In this document: positions 52,501 through 61,701 of the stretch, piece after piece
Layout of the letters: each line of letters begins with the position of its first letter
Numbering within the stretch: the stretch's first letter is position 1
From: Phytophthora colocasiae
Taxonomy: Eukaryota; Oomycota; Peronosporomycetes; Peronosporales; Peronosporaceae
NCBI GenBank assembly: GCA_018806915.1
Contig: JAGKQI010000061.1
Coordinates: 1,550,001-1,614,000, forward strand
Length of the DNA stretch: 64,000 nt
Reading direction: 5' to 3'
The notes under the pieces: model-generated
What the model was told of the DNA's origin: nothing
Database searches by the model: none
What the model saw: only the letters and a program-made list of their open reading frames with translations
Program-made: the position numbers and the translations under genes

Positions 52501-53416
52501 TCGTGTCCTGAACGACGCCGAACTCAGGTATCATATCGCTGAGAAGGAAGTGATTGCGATCCTCAGAGTCTTGGAAAACTTCAGAGCTCTGGTGGAATCA
52601 AGTCCGGTGATTGTGGTCTATACCAGATACTCTGTCCTGAAATGGTTGCTGACATCGAACTCCACCGACGGCAGAAACGTCAAGTGGGGTATGAAATTGT
52701 CGCAGTGGAACCTGGAGATCCGCCGGGTACAGCGTGACGAAGATGGACTCCCAGCTATATTCGGTGCGGGCATTACTCCCAGGGAGCATCTGGACGAAGT
52801 CTCTGAAAATCTGATCCCAGTCAAGGGGCGAGTCAAGCCGCCAGTTCCTATCAGTGTGGAAATGCTGGAAGCAGATTATCAGGGCTATGTTCTGAGTTTT
52901 GATGGTGCCGCAAAGACGTCTACCCGTCTGGGAAGCTGTGGGTGTATACTCTGGGGACTCCCGGGGTGGAGCGTTCTGGAAGCCCGAGGGTTTCCCCTGA
53001 CGGATGTCACGGTGAATGACTCGGAATACTGTGGCCTGAATTACGGTCTGAAGATGGCACTTGACTACGGAATACAGGAGTTGGTGGTTGTGGGAGATTC
53101 GCGCATCGCGATACAACAGGCTCAGGGACTGATCAACTGCAATCAGCCTAACTTGCAACGGAGGTTGGCCGAATTTGAGTCTCTGAAAACCAAGTTTCGG
53201 ACTCTGAAGTTGGTGCATGTGAAGCGCGAGTTTAACCAAGCAGCGGATTACCTGACCTCGAAGACTTTGACTCTTGGGGAAGCTTGGCAGGTGCAGGACG
53301 AGGATGAACTCATGCACCTGCAACTGGTATCCAAAGTTCATGAGAAACTGATGAAGCCTTGCTCAGCCCCGGACCTGGAAGCTCAAGAGTCAAAAATATC
53401 AGACTCTGATCCGTAA
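49523..53416 (+). CDS. pol: Pol: aspartic protease, reverse transcriptase, two RNase H domains
   Basis: The frame is open through the frameshift site; first ATG 49643. Protease motif LLDTGATINILS near 49860. RT at 51350-52250: NSPWASPIVIVLKKNG, MCIDYRIVNGFIQLSRYPLP, FMSLDMASGFWAIRM (catalytic Asp), FQWVRMPFGLKNAPLVYQAM. The normally invariant YxDD reads YIDG (51974-51985), so catalysis is probably lost. An unusual about 50-residue acidic insert (LPEEEAEVDAEVLEFLQLQP...) separates the fingers/palm from YIDG. The native Gypsy RNase H (52400-52650) lacks its catalytic Asps; a second RNase H (52880-53280) has them all (SFDGAAK, NDSEYCGL, VGDSRIAI, FNQAADYL). Ends at TAA 53416. Confidence 0.88.
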   Translation, partial: LICPSDGDPKRAGHGVTPELCVLVCVGPELRKIHDNTQQCMTTFAQEPTIPSGNSGNELPEMADDADPTPDDSVSFRLKDGECYGWWEDNYPDRSKRDVVMVYGAVNDHRTKILLDTGATINILSYDFARKLGLRLKSHKQTKVSGMGGVPTYIGASAEIKLTLGPRVVYIVDVWVANIGEGIDVLLGMGFMFAAGVRISAREGLVSLPDEVVVMMCNWEPGDHIGRNRSVRPSEAVLLSPGEEFTVRIDYGPTNPQREVVWAGRGDRWVTQLIYAARSWPVAVRVVNISDKNTWVNELSDVARIVEYGFFPRHGRFVRPGSAAYRDWEVLILESTPSPETKKRMKREAELEALMPQPPCVDRPDYPWPTEILQRPRFDNARVQFVKPESPPTVKQVRFALDAFTQTENGCSGESTGSADISTDTRDLETSSESTPHTDPGDSSVVIAGDGLDPKPECILGDSQTPELPADDFDLMDESWDIPIQGMPGTPVEKLRVEYERCMNVTNEELDLEPGVYMREGTELLAQLRDQLVMLPELEELTPECDIDSADVGEPGKTTPEMEKKLRDILRYHRKIFLGDGNAAPAPARGVVCDLDVGDAKPVAQRPRSVAPHLMLKVYELLKKLLETGLIEYSNSPWASPIVIVLKKNGVDIRMCIDYRIVNGFIQLSRYPLPLIDDLLIGFEAAMWFMSLDMASGFWAIRMTERARLISAFICPFGHFQWVRMPFGLKNAPLVYQAMLDNCLWGFVRLLPEEEAEVDAEVLEFLQLQPQDSKKHLSDSENHTPISEMPTLTSQMTVFQRNIPVPTCMGPVLGRSSYIDGIAHGAPTWDQLCDDLNALLFRLRYWNISVSLPKSEFGKLSIPYLSHEISAEGLRATPKIVKGVEELPFPSTLKGVQSFMGSLNYYNKFIEDLPVIAATLYELTDEQIRAGRDLTRAKEAFEILKRKIVSTPLLRHPDRTRPFVVIPHANPWAASAVLGQEYEGIIHPVRFTGRVLNDAELRYHIAEKEVIAILRVLENFRALVESSPVIVVYTRYSVLKWLLTSNSTDGRNVKWGMKLSQWNLEIRRVQRDEDGLPAIFGAGITPREHLDEVSENLIPVKGRVKPPVPISVEMLEADYQGYVLSFDGAAKTSTRLGSCGCILWGLPGWSVLEARGFPLTDVTVNDSEYCGLNYGLKMALDYGIQELVVVGDSRIAIQQAQGLINCNQPNLQRRLAEFESLKTKFRTLKLVHVKREFNQAADYLTSKTLTLGEAWQVQDEDELMHLQLVSKVHEKLMKPCSAPDLEAQESKISDSDP

Positions 53417-53480
53417 TGCGTCACCAGAGTCTGAGAATGTTTTTGATCCGGAATCCGCACCCCTACCTCGATCGGCCAGA

Positions 53481-55226
53481 GTGTTGATTGCTGTAACCCG
53501 TGCCCAAGCTCCGCCTGACGCTAATCTGCCTGAGGGTGATGGCGAACGAGAACCTTTGGGACCTTTGGAGTTCCAGGCAGAACGCTGGCGACGGATCAAG
53601 GCGCATCAGAGTCAGGACCCGTACTTGGTTGAACTCATGAAGTTTCTGAAAGGTGACGTGGGAGATTTACCACGACCCCGAGTCAGGAAGCTTGCCAGAG
53701 TTGCTGAGGACTTCGTTCTGGATTCTAGAGATGTACTGTATTGCCTGAGTCGCGCTACTCGAGAACGGCCCCGGGACAATGTTGACGAACTCAGACTGGT
53801 GGTTCCCAGAGACTTGTATCCAGACCTGTTACACTATGCTCATGAAGACTACCAAGGTGGACATCAAGGAATCAGGAGAACCTTTGAGAAGCTGAGTTCG
53901 GAGTTTTACTGGTTGGGTATGTATGCCGATGTGGAGAGATTTGTGAAGGAATGCGTAGACTGTGCCAGTGGCAAGGGGCGACCCCCAAATCCTGGACCGT
54001 CCCCTGGAAATATTGAGCCCAGCCGGCCATTTGAAGTGGTGTCTATGGATTTTGTGACCCACATGCCGAAATCCGCACGTGGAAACACGTTTCTCTTGCT
54101 GTTCCAGGATATGTTTTCAGGATACGTGATGTGCAAGCCAATGAGTGTCACCACTGCTCAGGATGTAGCAGAGGCTTATGAGGAACGCGTTTTCAGAAAC
54201 TTTGGTGCTAGCTCTCTGATTCGTCATGATCAAGATCCCCGCTTTATGAGTGAGGTGTTCAAGTGTTTCAGGGAACTCTTGGGTAGCAGACAACGAGCTA
54301 CTCTAGGGTATCGGCCTCAAGCCAACGGCCAGCAAGAGAGATCAGTACAGACTGTGGTGCGCGCGATTAAGGCATATATCTCTGAAGCTGATCAAAGTGA
54401 CTGGGATGATCACGCCGAACGTCTGATGTTTGCCCTGAACACATCATTCGATGCCACCCGTCTGGAAACGCCTTTCTACCTGGTACATGGTTGGGATGCT
54501 AATGGGACGGTGTCCGCTACGCTTGGACCCAAGCCATCGACGACTCAGGAGCGAACTGCGTACGAATGGAGACGGAAGATGCAACGAGACTATAGCTATG
54601 CTCTGGCATGTGCCGAAGATCTCCAGAAGAAGGCAAAGCGTGACCGGTCTGAAGAACAGACCAGGAAATGGAACGAGTTGTCAGAGCGTCTGAAGTCAGG
54701 TTTCGCTATAGGCGACGCTGTATGGCTCTATATCCCTAAGGTACAAACGGGATTGAGCAGGAAACTAGCACACATGTGGCACGGACCCTTCAGGATCGAG
54801 GAGATGCTGGACGATTTCAGAGTACGACTCAAGGTTGAAGATACCGGCTACCGCGTGAATCCCTGGGTCCATGTGAGCCGTCTGAAGCCAAGGGCTCTGT
54901 TCCCCAGACGACCCACGGCAGAACTCCAGATTTCAGAAGATGATGATTTTGACGCCGCCCTGTTACCAGAAGATAGTTGGGAACCTGATACTGAAAACGG
55001 CGAGTATGAAGTGGAGAAGATTCTGGATACCCGTTGGAACAAGCGTACCAGGACGTCCAGACGCCTACGCGAATATTTGATTAAGTGGAAAGGTTACGAT
55101 GAAACTGAGTGGTTGCCGTTATCGAAGTTGAATTGTGGAGCATTACTTTACGAATTCAATCAGAGTGCACGAGCACGAGCCCGTTTTCAGGCGATGCAGG
55201 CTGGAGACGATCATCCCAGAGTCTAA
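53481..55226 (+). CDS. int: Integrase with C-terminal chromodomain
   Basis: Frame +1 relative to pol; it is open upstream past 53403, overlapping the pol end, and has no early ATG, so it is likely reached by +1 frameshifting or was separated from pol by an indel. HHCC zinc domain (HEDYQGGHQG ... KECVDCASGKG); DDE core with VVSMDFVTHMP, LIRHDQDPRFMSE and QANGQQERSVQ; then a GPY-like module (MWHGPFRIEEML, HVSRLKPRALF) and a chromodomain at 54990-55170 (EYEVEKILDTRWNKRTRTSR, YLIKWKGYDETEWLPLSKL). Chromodomains steer integration to modified nucleosomes; here it landed in another transposon. Confidence 0.88.
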   Translation: MLIAVTRAQAPPDANLPEGDGEREPLGPLEFQAERWRRIKAHQSQDPYLVELMKFLKGDVGDLPRPRVRKLARVAEDFVLDSRDVLYCLSRATRERPRDNVDELRLVVPRDLYPDLLHYAHEDYQGGHQGIRRTFEKLSSEFYWLGMYADVERFVKECVDCASGKGRPPNPGPSPGNIEPSRPFEVVSMDFVTHMPKSARGNTFLLLFQDMFSGYVMCKPMSVTTAQDVAEAYEERVFRNFGASSLIRHDQDPRFMSEVFKCFRELLGSRQRATLGYRPQANGQQERSVQTVVRAIKAYISEADQSDWDDHAERLMFALNTSFDATRLETPFYLVHGWDANGTVSATLGPKPSTTQERTAYEWRRKMQRDYSYALACAEDLQKKAKRDRSEEQTRKWNELSERLKSGFAIGDAVWLYIPKVQTGLSRKLAHMWHGPFRIEEMLDDFRVRLKVEDTGYRVNPWVHVSRLKPRALFPRRPTAELQISEDDDFDAALLPEDSWEPDTENGEYEVEKILDTRWNKRTRTSRRLREYLIKWKGYDETEWLPLSKLNCGALLYEFNQSARARARFQAMQAGDDHPRV

Positions 55227-55611
55227 TAACTCTGAAAACACATCTGGAAGTCTGATATCTGAAGGATTTCAGATATTGACCTTTAGAGTGTGGTAATCTG
55301 AGTGCGTGTTTTCAGAGACTTATTTCTGAAATTCATGTGTTTGGATATGTGATCGACCATGTTGCTGCTTATATAAAACGACTGTGTGAATGTGAATATG
55401 GAAGTGAGTTTGTGGAGAATTAAGTACTAGAGGATACGAAGTTATGAATGATGAGATGATGAGAAGGAGTGTGATTATGTGGAGTGATATTGAAAGATTA
55501 AGGGATTAGGGAGCTACACTGAGACCGGGGATTAACGTCACAAATGCAGACAACTATTTGGCTTCTCGAAGATGCAGCCTTCCCGTGGGCACCATGGTGG
55601 ACACCTGAGCT
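55227..55611. other. Non-coding spacer between integrase and antisense gene
   Basis: 385 bp. No coding. Very dense in TCTGA/TCAGA motifs: at least seven within 55201-55340. It should contain the 3' ends of both convergent transcription units. Confidence 0.5.
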
Positions 55612-58600
55612 TCAGTAGTGAAGGGAGATCGGGTTCTCGGAACGCTCCGCAGGTGTCAATTGATCCTTCTTGATGTCAGCAGGGACATACTGGAGCCACT
55701 CTTCGTCCGCATTCACCGTGGCCCATTGCATCCGAGCAGGCTCAATAGCGTCCAAGTCACCCAGTTGCGTCTCCAGACTCAGACACTTGGGACCCCCCAG
55801 CTCTGCGACTCTGGGATCTTGCCAGATCCAAGGGCAGGACTTGTCTGGGACAACCCAGATGCCAGGCTCTGAAAGCAGCGACTCTGGGAAATCTTTGTGC
55901 CCCAGGACCTTTCGGATGAGGGCGTTGTGCTGACGAATCATGGCGGCTCGACGCATGGACCGGTACTTGTGAAGCTCCGCAGACTTTTCGTCAGCCTCAA
56001 CATCCATGGTCACCCAATGCGTACGCTCCCAGAAGGCTTGAGCATGCTTCTTCATGCTGCGCACGATGTCTTCCACGTCAGCCAACACCATGGGCCCCAG
56101 CTCCTCCCGCTTGTGGAAATAAAACTCTGAGAATCGGTTGTCGAACATGACTTTCCAAGGGGCGCGCTTCTTGCGGAGGACTGCACAGTACCGCTCAGAG
56201 TCCCAGCGCTTCTTGAGGATGGCACATGAGTGTTTGTGCACCTCGTAGTCTGGGAAACCCAATGTCTGGCCAGTGGTGGTCTTGGTAGAGCTCACTCGTT
56301 GTACCCTGATACCATAGTACAACCAGGAGGATGCCTCACAGTCTGGTGTTTCCACCACCTGGAGCTCCTTGACCGTCAGGGAGTTATAGGGCTTGGACAC
56401 CAGACTACGCGCTTTCCCAGAAGAACTTTTGGGCTTCGATCCACTTCCACTGGTGGACTTCGGGCGAGACTTGGGACTGGTATGGGCCTTTACGGATGCG
56501 ATACTTCTCTTGGACTTCTTGGTGGGGATGATAGGTCCATCATCAGAGTCTGAGTCGTCATCAGAGTCCCGGGGACGCTTAGAGCCAGGACGCGGGTGGT
56601 CATCGGACTTCTTGCTCCCGGACCTCTTGTCCCCAGACTTATTGCTCCCAGACTTCTTGCTCCCCGACTTCTGGTCCTGAGACTTCTTGTCTTCAGACTT
56701 GTCGCTCTCGGAATCGCTGTCGTCAGACTCACCATCATCAGAGCTCTCGTCGTCACCTTCGTCTTCAGACTCGATCACACCAGAATCCTTGTAATCCGGA
56801 TCGTCCTTGGGGTTGTCGGCGGTGGACTCGACATCACTTTCTGGATAATTTACGTGACCATCCAGATCACCCCAGGCTGCAGGCTCGGTACCAGCTGAGA
56901 TGTGACGATCCACCACCTCGTCGGCCATCTGGTAATACACTTCAGGGACGTACTTGGCCCAAAGAGTAGCATCCAGGCGACGAGAGAATACCAGGCTCAC
57001 CAACATCTGAATGAGAGCCGGACTGCTGAAGAGACTGTGTGCCGCTTTATCCGATGCCAACCACTCCATGGCTTTATCATACTTGATCCCAGACAGCAGG
57101 GCTTGGCGGAGGTCGGGTCGAACTTCCTTCCAGACCACGTCACCAGGGAGTCTCTTGTGGACCTCAGACTTTGCCACCTTAGAATCTGCATTCGCCGGAA
57201 GCGCCGATTCTTCAACGGGCTTGTGTCCGGACGGGCGACGCTGCAAATTCTTGGAGTCCCACTTGAGCGGTCGCTTCGGAGGTGTTTTCAGAGTCTGGGG
57301 CTTCGGCGGATATGACAGGTACCGTGGGCTCTCGCTCTTGGACTCTGAGGTTTCAGTACTTGGATGAGTAAGATCCAGAACTCTGGAGGTCCTCGCGGTC
57401 TTCTCAGCAGCCTGACGAGCTCGTTCCTCAGAAAGCCGTTTCTTGAAGTCAGGAACGGGTTTCTTTCGCGCGTCCAAGGCTGTCACGCTGATGATAGTCG
57501 TCCAGTTATCAGGGACGATGGTGTCCTCTTGGTATGACACCAGAAGGTCATGGAGCCGATCCCAATTACCAGAGATTTCAGAATTCTCTTGTAAGAACTC
57601 TGAGAACCCCACGGATCTGTGGGCTTGACCTCAGGACGCGACTTCAGAATCGAGACCTGTGCTTGAAGATCAGCGACTTGGGACTTCAGAACTGCCTTGT
57701 CCGACTTCAGAGCTTCCACTTGGTCCTGGTAGTGAGCTTTGAGATCCTGAATCTCCGAAGTCATGCGTTCTTCTACCGCACCGGCGTCTTGCTGGGCACA
57801 CTTAAGCTCGTGTTTCCAGTATTGACAGTGCAGTACCCACTCACGCTTGATTTCTTCGCATTCAGAGCGCGCTGCTGCAGCATCAATCAAGGCGACACCG
57901 TTCTGAGAACCAACGCGTTCCCGAAGGCGACGGTGAGCAGCAGTCATAAGCTTCAAGCATCCGGCCGTCCGAAAAACTTTCTCGGCAAGCCGAGTGGGAG
58001 AGACATGAGAAACCAGAGACCCCAGTTCCCGGCGAACATCCACAGACGACGTCAAAGCATCCAGAGTACGCACGTCTGGAGTCTGGGCGCACGGAGACAC
58101 AACTTCGGTGGGGTCGAAGCTTGGAATCACTCGCTCCAGCTCCCGGAGGTCTTCATCAGTAAGTGCCTCGTAACCCACGAGCACACAGGGGCCACCGTAC
58201 GCATTCGCTATGTGGCGCCCTCTTCTGAAGTCTTCAGCTCGCGCGGGGGTACTCACCAGAAAGGCACGTCCCTCTGGCTTCACGCTGGGAGCGATATAGT
58301 TCTGGGAACCCCAGAGTCCCCCAACGCCGTGACTTGATCCTGTGGTTGTCACCAGACCCTGACGAAACAGCCGATCGACCTCTTCCGTAGACAAAAGCCG
58401 TGGGGCACCAAAGGCTCGCGGTCTGAAGACACCAGGAGTTCCTCAGAGAATTCAGAGTGAGATTCCCACGTGAAACCACTGGTGGCGAGAGATCACCAAC
58501 ACCGGCCGAGTTCATGTCATCACCAGGGAGATCCTCAGTCGGACCATCGACCTGTGAGTCGGTAGGTTGGGATGCATGGGCTGGGGCGCTAGGGCTGCCA

Positions 58601-58740
58601 CCTGGCGATGTGGCCGAACCAACATCTCCACCCTGCGACATATTGGCAGTTGCCGAAGCAGGACAAGTGCCTGTGGCGTCGCCTGCCGCCCCATTCGGTG
58701 GGGCGTTTAAGCTCAGAGAAGCGTTCGTTTCCTCAGTCAT
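55612..58740 (-). pseudogene. Antisense gene inside the Gypsy element (two frame breaks)
   Basis: Starts at ATG 58740 on the minus strand and runs in three frames to 55612, about 1,040 codons if continuous; breaks lie near 58440 and at a G run near 57610. Part 1 is Ala/Gly/Ser-rich. Part 2 has STEEVDRLFRQGLVTTTG, GGPCVLVGYEALTDEDLREL and a coiled coil (EEIKREWVLHCQYWKHELKC; IQDLKAHYQDQVEALKSDKA). Part 3 (666 codons) has VLDLTHP (SIM-like), PDLRQALLSGIKYDKAMEWL, a long acidic/Lys-Ser-rich disordered region with NLS-like KKSKR, and a conserved-looking C-terminus (SWLYYGIRVQRVS, RHWVTMDV-like aromatic patches, SEPGIWVVPDKSCPWIWQDP). No known domain recognised. Position and orientation recall the extra antisense ORFs of some plant Tat-lineage Gypsy elements. 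Confidence 0.7.
56606..56672 (-). repeat. 15-bp coding minisatellite in the antisense gene
   Basis: Encodes about five KSGSK-type pentapeptides (KSGSK, KSGSN, KSGDK, RSGSK) in the disordered region. Confidence 0.75.
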
Positions 58741-58969
58741 GAGCGAAAGGACGGAGTTTTGAAAATGATCGCCTGTTTGGCAAGTCAAATTCAAGTTTCT
58801 GAGTCTGAGAGAATCAGATTGTGCGACGGGACACCAGAGACTCTGAAAACCAGGTAACTGACAAAGAGTTGCAGCTACGCTACGCTCTGAAAACCGTCTA
58901 TCAGAATGTTTGATAGGCCTGGCCATGATACACAGCTTGGAGAAAGTTCCGCACTGATGGATCGTGACC

Positions 58970-58979
58970 AGGAGGGCGG
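58970..58979 (+). promoter_or_regulatory. Polypurine tract before the 3' LTR
   Basis: AGGAGGGCGG, next to the LTR start; short and interrupted by one C but in the expected place for plus-strand priming. Confidence 0.5.
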
Positions 58980-58980
58980 T

Positions 58981-60648
58981 TGACATGATGTTAATTCCGA
59001 TTTTCGAGCGACAGGTGGATATTACGTTACGATGTGATTGGTTATACTATGGGTTATAAGCGAAAGGGACTTTGGGACGCGGCCGCACCCGTGCGACATC
59101 TGTGGAAGATTGTGGATAAACCTTCGCCTGACTGTAAAGGGGCCCAAAGGACCAGAAGTGTACTTCAGAGTGTGCACAACTCTGAAGGTCAACTACACTC
59201 TGTCTGGTCACCGGACTTTCCCCGACGATGAGTGCCTAAGTTCTGGCGGAAAGTCTCTCAGAAGAACGTATCTCTGAGAGACCTCATCCCGTTACCGTCC
59301 AGCGCGACGATGGATGGTTCAAGGATTCACAACATATACCCGCAGAGACCAAGTATCGCACGCTGGACGCCGCGCACCCGCGCAACCCCCAAGATCTTCG
59401 TGTACGTTGTAGCATTGGTGCTCCGTACTCTGGTTACTTACTCAAAACTCTGGTATCTCTAACTCTGAGTGACTAAGACTCTGAAAACCAAGTGATATCA
59501 GACTCTGAAACCACCGAAGATTCAAGACCATACTGAAACCAAGTGAACCCAAGTTCAAGTCACGCATTCAAGTGATTACTGACCTGCACATCCCCCGTAA
59601 TGACGTCTCTACCTGTCAACCCATCGAGATCGGCTGCACAGACTGCATACTGAGACCAAGTTAAAGTACCAGATGTATACAAAGACCAAGAGTACCTGAG
59701 ATATGACGACTGACTGCATAAAGGACGCAAAAGACGACAAGAAGAAGAGAGTTACCAGAGATATATGATAGTTATGAGGAAGATAAACGATAAACAGAGT
59801 TCAATTTGCTTGCTACTGCACAAGTCCGCTTGAGAGGTATTCAAGCCACTACGTCATCACGTACGTCGTGTGATCTCCACCAAATTCAATCCCCTTAGGT
59901 GGAGATCAGGTAACGTAGAGACCTGAAAGGACCCGCCTATTCCATATCCTAGTTGGGTCGTTTGTTTTGTCTCTAGCGGTAGCCCATTTCATATTGATCG
60001 TTTGGACAGGCTCTGGAAACTAGACAGTCGTTTTCAGAGTGCAAGGTAGACTGTTATATATAGCCGATTGTATTGGTTTATATTTTCCCTCTATATTAGA
60101 GGGTGGTGCGCGAACGTAAAAGGATACCAGACAGACCAGGTGTCTGGTAGTAAGTCCCTAGTTGACCTGGAGTGTTAGCCCACCGTTCAAGGGCCTAGAA
60201 AGAATAAGAACGGCTGTATATATTTGTATATTTTCGAACTCTGTATATTGGTTGTTTATCTCTGAAAGTCAGGTATCTCGGTTCTGGATTTGTGATATTC
60301 AGACACCGAATTCCGACTTTTCTCTGGTATATTAACCTCTTTTCGACCGCCGACTTCCTGGAAAACACTTTGGTTTCCAGAGATTCCGACTCCCGAACGC
60401 TCCTGGAAGGATTTTCCTGAATACCGACACCAGACTCCAAGGGAACCCCAACCTCTCTTCACAACACATTCTCAGACTCCGGCGAGGGTCATATTTCCGA
60501 AGACAACGAACCCACGAGGATACCGCAAGGTACCACACGCCAACCTACCGTTGTACGGCTCTGAAAAAAACCTTTTTCGGTAGTCGTATAACTAGGGTTC
60601 ACTATACGCCCCCTGCTCCGCGACCAAAGTTTCACCGACTTCGCGACA
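58981..60648 (+). repeat. 3' LTR
   Basis: 1,668 bp, nearly identical to the 5' LTR. Differences noticed: G/T near position 55, C/G and T/C near 150-170, G/A in the CTCT(G/A)TATTAGAG stretch, and an A/C-run difference near the 3' end. Confidence 0.93.
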
Positions 60649-61245
60649 TTGTGTATTTCCAAGATGCCACTGTTCTTTTTGAAAAACTCCCAGCCCGAAT
60701 TCGTCTACACACGCTGCTTGGAGATTCCTTTCAGCAGTTTCGTTCCCAAGCTTTAGCTACTGCTGCAATTACCCAAAGTCCAGTGGAAAAAAATCTCCAA
60801 GTCGCAATGCCCCTTCTGTATGATCACTTAGCTACACAACATTTCGCATCCATGAACAAGTTAGACTCACATCATGAGGAGATGTTCTTGCCGAAACTCG
60901 AGAAAGGCTCACCTCACTGCTACAAGGAAACATGACGTCCCACCTCACGCCAGTTGTTGAGACCAATACATCTGTCGATGGTGAACGTGAGTGCAGTGAA
61001 TCTACACAAGGAGGGCACAGGGAAGCAGTCAGAAATTACGCTCAATGATGTACCACAGCAATACTCCATGAGTAGAGGAGTTTCAACGGTGAAGAAACTA
61101 TGGGTAGAGTGGCATGACGGTATCGCTAACCAGCCTTCTATCCAGTATCTGGAGAATACATACGGGACCAAGTGGCGTCAGTCTTCAAAAGTAGCCAATT
61201 GTTACTCGAGACGCCTTTCTGTGATTAATTATGTGCATAAGTGAG
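60649..61245 (+). pseudogene. Crypton copy 2, right part with GCR1_C-like domain
   Basis: Continues the recombinase gene interrupted at 43518: YFQDATVLFEKLPARIRLH aligns with LLQDSVLLRELHPARKLW of copy 1. A stop occurs at about 60933. Then MSRGVSTVKKLWVEWHDGIA, NQPSIQYLENTYGTKWRQSS and CYSRRLSVINYVHK form a GCR1_C-like DNA-binding domain, ending at 61245. Confidence 0.78.
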
Positions 61246-61416
61246 TGGTGGCCTTACAACTGACACCGCGCTAACGCGGGAGGAGTATTGATGCTTTCTC
61301 TAAGTACCTACGCAGTGTAAAAACAAGTAAAAATTTAAGGTTAATCCCAAGTTTAATGAGTATATTTACCTTGGGATCACCGGGACTTCCGAAGCGTGTG
61401 TAACGCAAACTGACTG
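61246..61416. other. Short spacer, nothing recognised
   Basis: 171 bp between the Crypton tail and the pogo-like fragment; includes an ACCTTGGGAT / ATCCCAAG inverted pair near 61343-61377. Confidence 0.3.
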
Positions 61417-61701
61417 CTAAAGCCCAGCTACGGTTGCGTCGAAAATAACACCAGCAGCTTCTGCATTAGCTACGGTTTTGTAGCAGCAGCCGTGGCTTTC
61501 ATCCATCAGCACTGTGTGATCCAAGTTGAGTCTGTCCTTGCGAGCTTCCAGGAACTCCATGTAGCGCACGGCTCTGGCCGTCAAGACGTCGTCCGTGAGA
61601 ACGGGCAGATTTGTAGTTCGACGTAGCGAAAGGTCGTATCGATGCATGAACCCGTCCACCGTGACGTGGATTGAGCAAAACGGAGAAGTCCCAACCCGCA
61701 C
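61417..61701 (-). pseudogene. pogo-like transposase fragment
   Basis: Minus strand: VTVDGFMHRYDLSLRRTTNL, PVLTDDVLTARAVRYMEFLE, ARKDRLNLDHTVLMDES. Nearly identical to the DDE_1 start of the copy at 37500 and overlapping the HTH-to-DDE region kept in the element at 23020. Truncated after MDES, where unrelated sequence takes over. Confidence 0.8.

Larger units (their letters stand above)
43519..60648 (+). mobile_element. 17.1-kb chromodomain Gypsy LTR retrotransposon
   Basis: Complete element bounded by two LTRs (1,667 and 1,668 bp, TG...CA), flanked by the duplication TTGT (43515-43518 and 60649-60652; ATTGT if the last A is counted). A PBS follows the 5' LTR and a short purine tract precedes the 3' LTR. 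Order inside: gag-leader ORF, second ORF, gag with zinc knuckles, protease-RT-RNaseH-RNaseH, integrase with chromodomain (all plus strand), then an antisense gene. The integrase after RT/RH order marks Ty3/Gypsy. The LTRs differ at about four substitutions and one homopolymer site as I read them, so insertion is recent. At 17 kb it is far larger than typical 5-8 kb Gypsy elements. Confidence 0.95.

Noticed and set aside
52598..53341. 247-codon minus-strand frame opposite the second RNase H
   Set aside because: Shadow; the plus strand carries intact catalytic motifs.
57534..58337. 267-codon plus-strand frame opposite the antisense gene
   Set aside because: The minus strand shows coiled-coil heptads and ordered domains; the plus frame looks random. 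It is the least certain strand choice in the window.
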